A stretch of 10,227 bases of DNA. Source: Limnohabitans sp. GTDB lineage: Bacteria; Pseudomonadota; Gammaproteobacteria; Burkholderiales; Burkholderiaceae_C. The DNA is taken from positions 1 to 10,227 of the forward strand of contig JACDQO010000355.1 of the NCBI GenBank assembly GCA_015657605.1, read 5' to 3'. Under the pieces are notes generated by a model. The model ran no database searches, was not told the origin of the DNA, and saw only the letters and a list, made by a program, of their open reading frames with translations. Positions 1 through 8,233 of this stretch are shown in pieces. Each line of letters starts with the position of its first letter. Within the stretch, counting starts at the first letter, position 1. The translations under genes were made by a program, and so were the position numbers.

Positions 1-537
1 AACCGACATCCCGAGCTGGAAGATCTGAATCTGTATTTTTTGGGTGCGTATGGCCTGGGCTGGCTGGCACATGCGGTGCGCCATGCCAAATTTCAAGCGC
101 AAGCGATCGGCGTGGCTGGCATGTTGTTGCTGGGTGCGGTAGCCTGGTGGCTGGAGCCCCGGTGGCGCGTGGCCACGGCTTGGGGCGTGGCGATTTGCCT
201 GGCGTGTGCACCCCAAGCTTGGTGGATGGGCATGGGCCAAACCATGAGCCCTTGGCGGCAAGGCATGGGTTGGTTGTCGCGTGTGTCCTACAGCGTCTTT
301 GTGGTGCACTTCGTGGTCAGTCTGGTGGTCAATGCCGTGGTCACCCACGTCTGGCCCGCTGACCTGTGGGCCAACGCCATGGGCATGCTGGCTTCGCTGA
401 TCCTGTCCTTGCTGGCAGGCGCTTGGCTTTACGAAAAAGTCGAAAAGCCCGCGGCTACTGGACGGCGCTGGTGGGTTTGGAGCGAGGTGTTCATCGCCAG
501 CGCACTGCTGGCGATGTTGATCAATGGGACGCTTTGA
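1..537 (+). CDS. Acyltransferase 3 family membrane protein, C-terminal part
   Basis: The reading frame is open from the first base of the window, so the gene starts upstream and only the last 178 residues are visible. They are strongly hydrophobic, with about five probable membrane segments (roughly residues 31-48, 53-70, 88-110, 118-135 and 155-173 of the visible part). The segment SYSVFVVHFVV (residues 96-106), followed by two further helices and a closing YEKVEKP, resembles the end of acyltransferase-3 family proteins, integral membrane enzymes that move acyl groups onto sugars or other exported molecules. The catalytic N-terminal part lies outside the window, so neither substrate nor activity can be judged. 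The stop codon lies inside the end of the converging cphA gene (17 bp overlap), leaving no room for a separate terminator. I see no functional tie to cyanophycin beyond adjacency. A different polytopic membrane protein remains possible. Confidence 0.7.
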   Translation, partial: NRHPELEDLNLYFLGAYGLGWLAHAVRHAKFQAQAIGVAGMLLLGAVAWWLEPRWRVATAWGVAICLACAPQAWWMGMGQTMSPWRQGMGWLSRVSYSVFVVHFVVSLVVNAVVTHVWPADLWANAMGMLASLILSLLAGAWLYEKVEKPAATGRRWWVWSEVFIASALLAMLINGTL

Positions 538-3091
538 CTTTGGCCGTGATGTAGGCCAGGGCTTCTTCGACTTGGTCGATCAAGATCAAGCACAGGTCAC
601 CCGGTGACAAGCGAGACAAAGCCACATCGATCGCATTGAACTCACCTTGAATGTCCTGAATATGGGTGGTTCGGACAGCACCTTGCAAACCCTCGCGCAA
701 CAAACCGAGGACTTCGCCGTCTTCACGGCCCCGCTGACAGGCATCTTGGTAGAGCAACACTTCATCAAAGGCTTTGCCCAAGATGTGGGTTTGGTCCCGG
801 ATGTCTTGGTCGCGCCGGTCCCCAGCGCCACTGATGACCACCATGCGTTTGTGGGCGGGCATGTTCTCGACGGCTTGCACCAAGGCTTGGATGGCATCGG
901 GGTTGTGGCCGTAATCGGCGATCAGGGTGGCACCCCGGTAATCAAAGACATTGAAGCGTCCAGGCACGCCTTGGATGTCGCTGACAAAGCTGGACAAGCC
1001 TTCGGCAATGACCGACCAGGGCATGTCCACAGCCCATGCCGCGCCCACTGCGGCCAAGACGTTTTCCGTTTGGAAACCGATTTGGCCTTGCCGGGTCAGT
1101 GGCACTTGGCTCAAAGGGATGCGAAAGGTTTGTTGCCCCTTTTGGGCCACGATGTCGCCTTTGTCCAGATACACCACACGCTTGCCTTGGGCGCGGTGCG
1201 TGGCCAGCACGGGTTGGTTGGGATCCAGCGCGAAGTAGGTCACCTCTCCGGGGCAGTGTCGGCCCATGGCGGCGACGGCCGGATCGTTGGCATTGAGCAC
1301 GGCCATGCCTTCAGGATCCACGTTGAGCACGATCACGCGTTTGACAACCGTGAGGTCTTCCAGCGTGGTGATGTAGTTCAAACCCAGGTGGTCGCCCGTG
1401 CCCAGGTTGGTCACCACGGCCACTTGGCAGCGGTCAAAGGCCAAGCCTTCGCGCAGCAGGCCACCCCGTGCAGTTTCAAAAACCGCCACATCCATTTCGG
1501 GGTGCATGAGCACGTTGCGGGCGCTGCGGGGGCCACTGCAGTCACCCGAATCGGTTTGCCTGCCATTGACATAAACGCCATCGGTGTTGGTCATGCCCAC
1601 ACGCAGACCCTGACTGCGCATCAGGTGGGCGATCAAGCGAACAGTCGTCGTCTTGCCATTGGTGCCGGTCACGGCCACCACCGGGACGCGCCCAAGGTCA
1701 CCTGAGGCGTACATGTGTTCGATCACGGCCTTGCCCACGTCGCGGCCTTTGCCATACGACGGACTGATGTGCATGCGCAGACCCGGTGCCGCGTTGACCT
1801 CCACAATGCCGCCGTTTTGCTCTTCAAGGGGGCGTTGGATGGATTCGCACACCACATCCACGCCACAGATGTCCAAACCCACCATTTGTGCGGCTTCGAT
1901 GGCGCGGCTGGCCACTTCGGGGTGGACGTCATCGGTCACGTCGGTGGCGGTGCCACCGGTGGAGAGGTTGGCATTGTTGCGCAGCAAAACCCGGCGGCCC
2001 TTGACTGGGATGGATTCGGGTTGCAGGTCCTGTTCGTGCAAGCGACCGATGGCAATGTCATCGAAACGAATCTTTGTGAGTGAAGTGGCATGGCCATCGC
2101 CGCGGCGCGGATCGGCATTGACCAGGTCAACCAATTGCCGCACCGTGTGTTTGCCATCGCCCACCACCAAAGGGGGCTCACGGCGCGAGGCTGCCACCAG
2201 CTTGTTGCCCACCACCAACAGGCGGTAGTCATGACCTGGCAAGAATTTTTCGACCATCACCACGCCGTAGCGCAGGGCGGTGGCATAGGCTTTGTCAAAG
2301 GTCGTGCGGTCCGAGATGTTGACCGAGACCCCTTTGCCTTGGTTGCCATCTTGAGGTTTCACCACCACAGGCAAACCGACTTCTTGGGCGATCTGCCACG
2401 CTTGCTCTAAGCTGGTGGCCGGTTTGCCCAAAGGCACAGGCACACCTGCTGCGTGCAGCAAGCTCTTGGTCAGTGCCTTGTCTTGGGCGATGGATTCGGC
2501 GATGGCGCTGGTGGTGTCAACTTCGGCCGCTTGGATGCGGCGTTGCTTGGCGCCCCAGCCAAACTGCACCATGCTCCCATCGGTCAGGCGTCTGACGGGG
2601 ATACCCCGTGCCAATGCAGCGTCCACAATGGCCGCTGTAGAAGGCCCTAGGCGCACGTCTTCGTCGAGTTCATGCAAATGGGCAATCGACGCTTCGAGGT
2701 CAAAACCCATGCCCGAGATGGCGGCGTTGCAAAGTTTTTCCGCCAGTTCAAGGGCTTTGCGGCCCACTGTTTCTTCGGAATACTCCACCACGACTTGGTA
2801 GACGCCGGGCTCTTCGGTGGGTGTGGTCCGGCTGAAGGAGACGGGGCAACCGGCTTGTATCTGCAAACCCAAAGTGACCTTTTCCAGTGCATGGGCCAAG
2901 CTGACGGCCAGCCCAGGCCGAACAGCATCAAACGGGCCGACTTCGGGAAAAATTCGGCGCAGGTGTTGCTCGGTGGGGTGTTGTGGACTGAGGCCTTGTT
3001 CGTCTGCCGTGCAGGTGACGATGGCTTCGATGGCCGTGTGACGGCTCCACAAGTTGGGACCGCGCAAAGCGCGAATTCTGGACACTTCCAT
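521..3091 (-). CDS. cphA: Cyanophycin synthetase CphA
   Basis: Cytoplasmic enzyme that builds cyanophycin by alternately adding aspartate to the backbone and arginine to its side chains, using two ATP-dependent sites. The 856-residue product has the usual bacterial length. An N-terminal domain (about 1-200) opens with MEVSRIRALRGPNLW, typical of betaproteobacterial CphA. An ATP-grasp module follows (about 200-460), with VKPQDGNQGKGV (244-255), RNNANLSTGG (371-380) and the metal-binding EVNAAPG (431-437). The Mur-ligase module carries an intact P-loop GTNGKTTT (476-483), FETARGG (538-544) and ADYGHNP (725-731) of the C-terminal domain. The frame runs upstream to position 3337, but the ATG at 3091 matches the family start and has AGGA ten bases before it; the extra upstream stretch overlaps the cphA' end and looks non-coding. 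It lies 35 bp downstream of cphA', almost certainly in one operon. No frameshift is seen. Confidence 0.95.
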   Translation of the reverse strand: MEVSRIRALRGPNLWSRHTAIEAIVTCTADEQGLSPQHPTEQHLRRIFPEVGPFDAVRPGLAVSLAHALEKVTLGLQIQAGCPVSFSRTTPTEEPGVYQVVVEYSEETVGRKALELAEKLCNAAISGMGFDLEASIAHLHELDEDVRLGPSTAAIVDAALARGIPVRRLTDGSMVQFGWGAKQRRIQAAEVDTTSAIAESIAQDKALTKSLLHAAGVPVPLGKPATSLEQAWQIAQEVGLPVVVKPQDGNQGKGVSVNISDRTTFDKAYATALRYGVVMVEKFLPGHDYRLLVVGNKLVAASRREPPLVVGDGKHTVRQLVDLVNADPRRGDGHATSLTKIRFDDIAIGRLHEQDLQPESIPVKGRRVLLRNNANLSTGGTATDVTDDVHPEVASRAIEAAQMVGLDICGVDVVCESIQRPLEEQNGGIVEVNAAPGLRMHISPSYGKGRDVGKAVIEHMYASGDLGRVPVVAVTGTNGKTTTVRLIAHLMRSQGLRVGMTNTDGVYVNGRQTDSGDCSGPRSARNVLMHPEMDVAVFETARGGLLREGLAFDRCQVAVVTNLGTGDHLGLNYITTLEDLTVVKRVIVLNVDPEGMAVLNANDPAVAAMGRHCPGEVTYFALDPNQPVLATHRAQGKRVVYLDKGDIVAQKGQQTFRIPLSQVPLTRQGQIGFQTENVLAAVGAAWAVDMPWSVIAEGLSSFVSDIQGVPGRFNVFDYRGATLIADYGHNPDAIQALVQAVENMPAHKRMVVISGAGDRRDQDIRDQTHILGKAFDEVLLYQDACQRGREDGEVLGLLREGLQGAVRTTHIQDIQGEFNAIDVALSRLSPGDLCLILIDQVEEALAYITAKVKASH

Positions 3092-3126
3092 GAAGATCGG
3101 TTCCTGTTGTTTTTTGTCGAGCCGAT

Positions 3127-5297
3127 TCAGGCTGCCGGGATTTGGCCGTAACTTTTGACACCGGCGCGAATCAGGTCTGCATCCATGCCCATGGCCCAGG
3201 CCGCACAAGCGGCCACCAGCATGTCTTGGGTGCTGAGCAAGTTGTTTTTGAGCAAACGTGACACCCCGGGACGCTGAACGGACAACACCGACTGCTCGGC
3301 GACGCCTTCGGCCAAAATCAACTGGCCATCGCGCCAAAAGCCAACGCGTCCACCTTCTTTTTGGTGGGCCTGCAGCCGTTCTTGGTGTTCATCGTAGGCA
3401 AAGAGAATCACACCGCCGTCGCAAAATTCGGCGAGTTCGGCCACCGCCTCAACTTCGGCGTTCAAGACGGCATAGCCCGTGGGCAGCACCAAGTCGATTT
3501 GCGTGCGGATGTAGCTGGGCATTTTTTCGTCAGGCCCTGGGTACAAATCTTCCAAGGGTGCTGCTTTGGGCATTTGGGTGACGATGCCGACTTGGCAGCG
3601 GTCATAGGCCAAACCTTGGGTGAGCAGATGGCGGGCATCGCTTTCAAAGACGGCGGCTTCAACCGAACGGTTGATGAGCAAACGCTCGGCCTGGTCAAAG
3701 TCCATGGCGTTGCCTTTGAAGAGGCAACGTTGGTTGGCGTACAAGCCTTCAGCACAGGCCAGACCGGTGAACAGGCCTTGCAAATGCAAAAGCCAAGCAA
3801 TCAATTTGGCACTTTTGGTGGTGTCGCCATCGCCCATCAGGCCGACCACTGGAATCCGGCCCGTCTCATGGGGCGAGATCAGGTGTTCGGCAATCGCTTG
3901 GCCGACCAATCGGGGCTGACCCTCGGCAGGGTTCAGGTGCATCAACAGGCTGGGGCCTGCATTGACTTCAACCACCACGCCCTGAGTCCCCAAGGGTTGG
4001 CAAATGTCGGGGGTCACCACGTCCACGCCTGCGATGTCCAAACCCACCACGCGCGCAGCCAGAACCGCCTGAGCCGCCACATCGGGTGCACCACATCGGT
4101 GATGTCGGTGGTCATGTTGCCAGTGCGTTTGACCAGCACCGACTGACCCAGCGCGGGCACGCTGTCGATGGTCAAACCTTGGCGAGCCAGTTCCAGCACT
4201 TCTGGGCTGTTGTCTGCCAAGACCACCAATTCGAGGGGCAAGCTACCGACACTGCCGCGGCGGGGGTCTGAATTGATTTGGAGCTCGACCAATTCGCGCA
4301 CAGTGTGTTGGCCATCGCCGGTGACGCTGGCGCCTTCCCCGCGGCATGCGGCAATCATGCGGTCGCCCACCACCAACAAACGGTGCTCAGAGCCACGAAC
4401 AAAGCGCTCCACGATGACATCACGGCCCTGGGCCAAGGCGATGTCGTAAGCGGTTTCGATCTCGCTTTGTGTACTCAGGTCAAGCGACACCCCGCGTGCG
4501 CGGTTGCCATTGCTGGGTTTGACGCAAACAGGCAAACCGATCTCTTGTGCTGCGATCCAGGCGGCAGCTGGGCTGTCAACCACTTGACCTTCGGGAATGG
4601 GCACGCCGCACATGGCCAAGAGTTTTTTGGTCAGGTCTTTGTCTCTGGAGATGCCTTCGGCAATGGCGCTGGTCCGGTCGGTCTCGGCCGTCCAGATGCG
4701 GCGCTGCTTGACGCCATGGCCCAGCTGAACCAGGTTGCCCACATTCAGCCGAATGAAAGGCACGCGACGGGCGTAGGCCGCCTCCACAATGCTGGAGGTG
4801 CTGGGGCCGACGTGCAGAGCATCGACCGTCAGGGCCAACTGGGCCACGGCGCCAGGCACATCAAAGGGTGTGTCGTGGATGGCGGCCAAAATCAGCTCGC
4901 GCGAGAGTTCGAGCGACTTTCTGCCCACGGTTTCGTTGTCTGTGCGGATCACCACTTTGTACACGCCACGCGGACCGGCTTCGCGCGCTTTGCCAAAGGC
5001 CATGGGCATGCCTGCCAGGGTTTGCAATTCGAGGCTGACGTGCTCCAGAATGTGCCCAGCCCAGGTGCCTGTGTCCAGGCGTTGAAAAAATCCACCACGA
5101 ACACCCGGGGTGCAGTGGTGCTCGATCATCAGAGGCAACCAAGCTTTGAGCCGTTCATTGAAACCTGGCAGCAGGTTAGAGGGGTAATCTTCCAGCTCCC
5201 CGATGTCGATCAGGGCTTCCATCACCGAGCGGTAGGTCCAGATGTTGGGTCCGCGCAAATACGTCAAGCGCAGAAATTCGATATTTTTGGGACTCAT
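3127..5297 (-). CDS. cphA': CphA' (second cyanophycin synthetase-like protein), frameshifted in this sequence
   Basis: Divergent paralogue of the downstream CphA. The frame is open from the ATG at 5297 to a break near 4083, then continues in another frame from about 4080 to the stop at 3127. Restoring one base turns VHP-MW into VHP-DVAAQAV and gives 723 residues. Shared blocks with CphA include LRGPNIW, ETVGRKSLEL, VGPSTSSIVEAA, KQRRIWTAE and EVNAGPS. The ATP-grasp module (about 215-475) differs in its loop, GNRARGV where CphA has GNQGKGV, and lacks several residues of the RNNANLSTGG block. In the Mur module the P-loop is replaced by GDGDTTKS (489-496), with no lysine in the GKT position, and the protein ends before the ADYGHNP domain. 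It may act as a one-site synthetase, like CphA2 proteins, or as a partner of CphA; both are inferences. No clear Shine-Dalgarno site is seen. An in-frame TTG lies two codons upstream. First gene of the cph operon. Confidence 0.88.
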
Positions 5298-5471
5298 ATG
5301 CAAAAGGTGCGGCGATACAATGAACTGCCGATTGTGGCATTGGCCTTCACGTGCGCTGAAAAATCAGGATTCAAATTGAACATGGGCAATCTTGTGGAAG
5401 CAGTGGGCCAGATCAAGGTTTTCATTCTCGTTACGCACCCTCTGCGTGACGAGCACACCGCGGTTTTTGAG
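5298..5471. promoter_or_regulatory. Divergent intergenic region between cphA' and the ABC transporter gene
   Basis: This 174 bp stretch separates the starts of two diverging transcription units and so should hold promoters for both. I cannot place a confident -35/-10 pair on either strand. A TACAAT at 5316-5321 could be a plus-strand -10 box, but the nearest TTGGGA (5287-5292) is 23 bp away, too far. A small odd palindrome, TTCAAATTGAA (5370-5380), could be an operator half-site arrangement or chance. There is no convincing hairpin terminator. The plus-strand ABC frame stays open through the region, with in-frame ATGs at 5298 and 5382, so part of it could be coding if the true start lies further upstream. 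Confidence 0.35.
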
Positions 5472-7766
5472 ATGATTCCAACACCTGCTTCAGTTTTGCC
5501 GCTTCCGGGGATTCCGGAGGCTTGGCAAGCAGAAGTTCACGCCATTCTTCAACCCCAAGAAAACGTCTCAGCCGGGCTGGAGGTTGACCTGGATGGGAAA
5601 TTGTTTTTCGCCAAAAGCCTGGTGATTTTGACCGATCAAAGGGTCTTGTTTGGCTCGGGCGTGCAAAAAACTTGGCAAAGCTGGCCACTGCAGCCAGATT
5701 TGAGCCTCAAGCTGAGCGATCACGCTGGAGTGGGTACTTTGGCATTGGTTTCGTCAACCGAGCAGCTGGCCGTGTGGCGTTTTACCTTGGGCTTGCAATC
5801 GGCTGCGGCCCGCTGGGTTGCCCAGTTTGAAAAACAGCAAGCCCAGCTTTCGGGCAACGGCACACCGTTGCAGCAAAGTTTGTCGGTTGCCGTGTGCCCT
5901 GTGTGCCAAGCGGTCATGCGAGAGGACGATGACGAGTGCCCTAGCTGTGGTCGCGAAGACCTTGCACCCCCATCGACCTGGACGCTGCTCAAACTCTGGC
6001 GTTTTGCCAAGCCCTACAAAAAGTCTTTGTTCGCGGGATTTGTCGCTGACCTTGGCCTCCACCGCAGCCACCTTGGTGCCCCCTTACCTGACCATGCCCC
6101 TGATGGACGAGGTATTGATTCCCTACCAAAACGGTGTGGCCATCGACTCAGGTCTCGTGTCACTTTACTTGTTGGGTCTGTTCGGCGCGGCTTTATTGGC
6201 CTGGGGCTTGGGTTGGGCCAAGACCTATATTTTGGCTTTGGTGTCCGAGCGCATTGGGGCTGATCTGCGCACGACCACCTACGACCATTTGTTGAATTTG
6301 TCTTTGGAGTATTTTGGGGATCGCCGCACCGGCGACTTGATTGCCCGCATCGGCAATGAAACAGACCGTATCAATGTGTTTTTGTCGCTGCATCTGCTCG
6401 ATTTTGCGACCGATGTGCTGATGATTTTGATGACCGCGATCATCCTGTTCACCATCAACCCGACGCTGGCATTGGTGACCCTGCTGCCCCTGCCGTTCAT
6501 CGCTTGGCTGATCCACTTGGTGCGTGAACGCTTGCGCACAGGATTTGAAAAAATTGACCGCGTCTGGGCCGAAGTCACCAATGTGTTGGCCGACACCATC
6601 CCCGGCATCCGGGTGGTCAAGGCCTTTGCACAAGAAGACCGCGAGTCCAAGCGGTTCAAAGATTCAAACCAGCACAACCTGATGGTGAATGACCGCTTGA
6701 ACCGTGTGTGGGCCTTGTTTTCACCTACCGTCACCCTCATGACCGAGGTGGGCTTGTTGGTGGTGTGGGGCTTTGGCATTTGGTTGGTGTCGAAAGACCA
6801 AATCACCGTGGGCGTGTTGACGGCTTTTCTGGCCTACATCGGCCGCTTTTATGGCCGTTTGGACACCATGAGCCGCATCGTCTCGCACACGCAAAAAGCA
6901 GCTTCGGGGGCCAAGCGAATTTTTGACATCTTGGACCATGTTTCCAGCGTGCCCGAGCCCGTTCGGCCAGTCGCTTTGCCAGAGCGCGTGCAGGGCCGCA
7001 TCACGGTACGCGATGCCGGCTTTCGCTATGGCAACCGGGCCGTGATCCGGCAGTTGAACCTGGACATTTTGCCTGGCCAGATGATTGGTCTGGTGGGCCA
7101 CAGTGGCTCTGGCAAAAGCACGCTGGTCAACCTGATTTGTCGCTTTTACGATGTGACCGATGGGTCGATTGAATTGGATGGTACCGACATTCGGCAATTG
7201 AAAATCGCCGACTACCGCAGCCAAATTGGCTTGGTTTTGCAAGAGCCTTTTCTCTTTTTCGGGACCATCGCGGATAACATTGCGTATGGCAAACCAGGCG
7301 CCACCCGTGAAGACATCGTGGCGGCTGCGCGGGCGGCACACGCCCATGAGTTCATCATGCGCATGCCGCAAGCCTATGACTCCTTGGTGGGCGAGCGGGG
7401 GCAAGGTCTGTCGGGTGGCGAGCGCCAGCGCATCTCGATCGCCCGCGCTTTGTTGATCACCCGCGCATTTTGATTTTGGACGAGGCCACTTCGGCGGTCG
7501 ACACCGAGACAGAAAAAGAAATCCAACGGGCCTTGGACAATTTGGTCCGGGGCCGCACCACGATTGCGATTGCGCACAGGTTGTCGACCCTGCGCAAAGC
7601 CGACCGTTTGGTGGTGATGGACAAAGGTGTCGTCGTGGAAGAGGGCTCGCACGATGAGTTGATCGCTGCAGAGGGCGCTTATTGGCGCTTGTACGAAGCG
7701 CAGCAGCGCCAAGCGGAGGCCGAGACGGTCTTGGGCGGTGGCCTCGAACAGAAGGTGCTCGCATGA
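5472..7766 (+). CDS. ABC exporter with N-terminal PH-like and zinc-ribbon extension (cyanophycin-associated family), two frameshifts
   Basis: Fused permease-ATPase half-transporter, about 764 residues after repair. Residues 1-120 form a soluble domain ([10 protein letters not shown] at 53-62, PH-like in flavour). A four-cysteine zinc ribbon follows (CPVC 142-145, CPSC 156-159). A type I exporter membrane domain with about six helices then spans roughly 175-480. The ATPase has Walker [10 protein letters not shown] (about 541-549), signature LSGGE (about 645), Walker B ILILDEA and the H-loop IAHRLST. The frame changes near 6043 (one extra base, or two missing) and near 7459 (one base missing; ITRAF should read [11 protein letters not shown]), and the two cancel. 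The start is uncertain: 5472 fits where recognisable protein begins, its ribosome site is weak, and in-frame ATGs exist at 5382 and 5298. The stop overlaps the DUF1854 start. I recall this family as recurring beside cyanophycin genes; its substrate is unknown. It should sit in the inner membrane, probably as a homodimer. Confidence 0.88.
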
Positions 7767-8227
7767 ACACATTTGATTTGCAACGCGATGCTTTTGGCCA
7801 ATGGGTGTTACACATGCCCGACGGTGCCCAGCACGCGCCCGTCACGGCCTTGCGGGCTTATCCCGTCACCTCGCCCCACGGGGGCGTGGCGCTGATGGAC
7901 TCGGAAGGGCACGAACTGATCTGGGTGGATGCCCTGAGTGATCTGCCCCCCGACTTGCAATCGCGTGTGCTGCAAGCCTTGTCCGAGCGGGAATTTTTGC
8001 CCGTCATCGACCGGCTGGAAAGTGTCAGCAGTTTTGCCACCCCCAGCACCTGGACGGTCCAAACCGATCGCGGCACGGCCCGTTTTTTACTCAAAGGCGA
8101 GGAAGACATTCGCCGCCTGACGGGCACGGTGCTGCTGATCAACGACGCCGATGGTGTGCAGTACATGATCCGAGATTTGGCGGCCATGGACAAACACTCG
8201 CGCAAACTGCTGGACCGTTTTCTCTGA
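7763..8227 (+). CDS. DUF1854 family protein (cyanophycin-associated)
   Basis: Small soluble protein of 154 residues with no signal peptide or membrane segment. The second half carries the features I associate with DUF1854: [12 protein letters not shown] (residues 107-118), [16 protein letters not shown] and a closing [12 protein letters not shown]. The open frame reaches back to 7682, but the ATG at 7763 overlaps the ABC transporter stop as ATGA, has AAGG seven bases upstream, and begins the conserved protein, so that start is well supported. The overlap implies translational coupling and roughly matched production, which suggests it is an accessory or regulatory partner of the transporter. 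I recall the pair as recurring next to cphA genes; biochemical function is unknown. It is intact, unlike its neighbour. The stop is 6 bp from the stop of the converging MBL gene. Confidence 0.88.
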   Translation: MNTFDLQRDAFGQWVLHMPDGAQHAPVTALRAYPVTSPHGGVALMDSEGHELIWVDALSDLPPDLQSRVLQALSEREFLPVIDRLESVSSFATPSTWTVQTDRGTARFLLKGEEDIRRLTGTVLLINDADGVQYMIRDLAAMDKHSRKLLDRFL

Positions 8228-8233
8228 GTCGCC

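Noticed and set aside
647..1705. Long plus-strand open frame (352 codons) opposite cphA
   Set aside because: It lies wholly antisense to an unmistakable cphA frame. Its predicted protein is rich in His, Gly and Ala, as expected when GC-biased codons are read on the other strand, and no motif is recognisable.
3092..3337. N-terminal extension of CphA by 82 residues
   Set aside because: It is Arg-rich low-quality sequence overlapping the end of cphA' in another frame. The family start is the ATG at 3091.
3361..4146. Plus-strand open frame (261 codons) opposite cphA'
   Set aside because: Antisense shadow with the same His/Gly/Gln-rich look, no plausible start signal and no recognisable domain.
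4278..5471. Long upstream extension of the ABC transporter frame, antisense to cphA'
   Set aside because: The frame is open by chance across the cphA' complement. Recognisable transporter-family sequence begins only around 5472.
6030..6060. Programmed ribosomal frameshift in the ABC transporter
   Set aside because: There is no slippery heptamer or downstream structure, the break falls inside the first membrane helix, and similar breaks occur in unrelated neighbouring genes.
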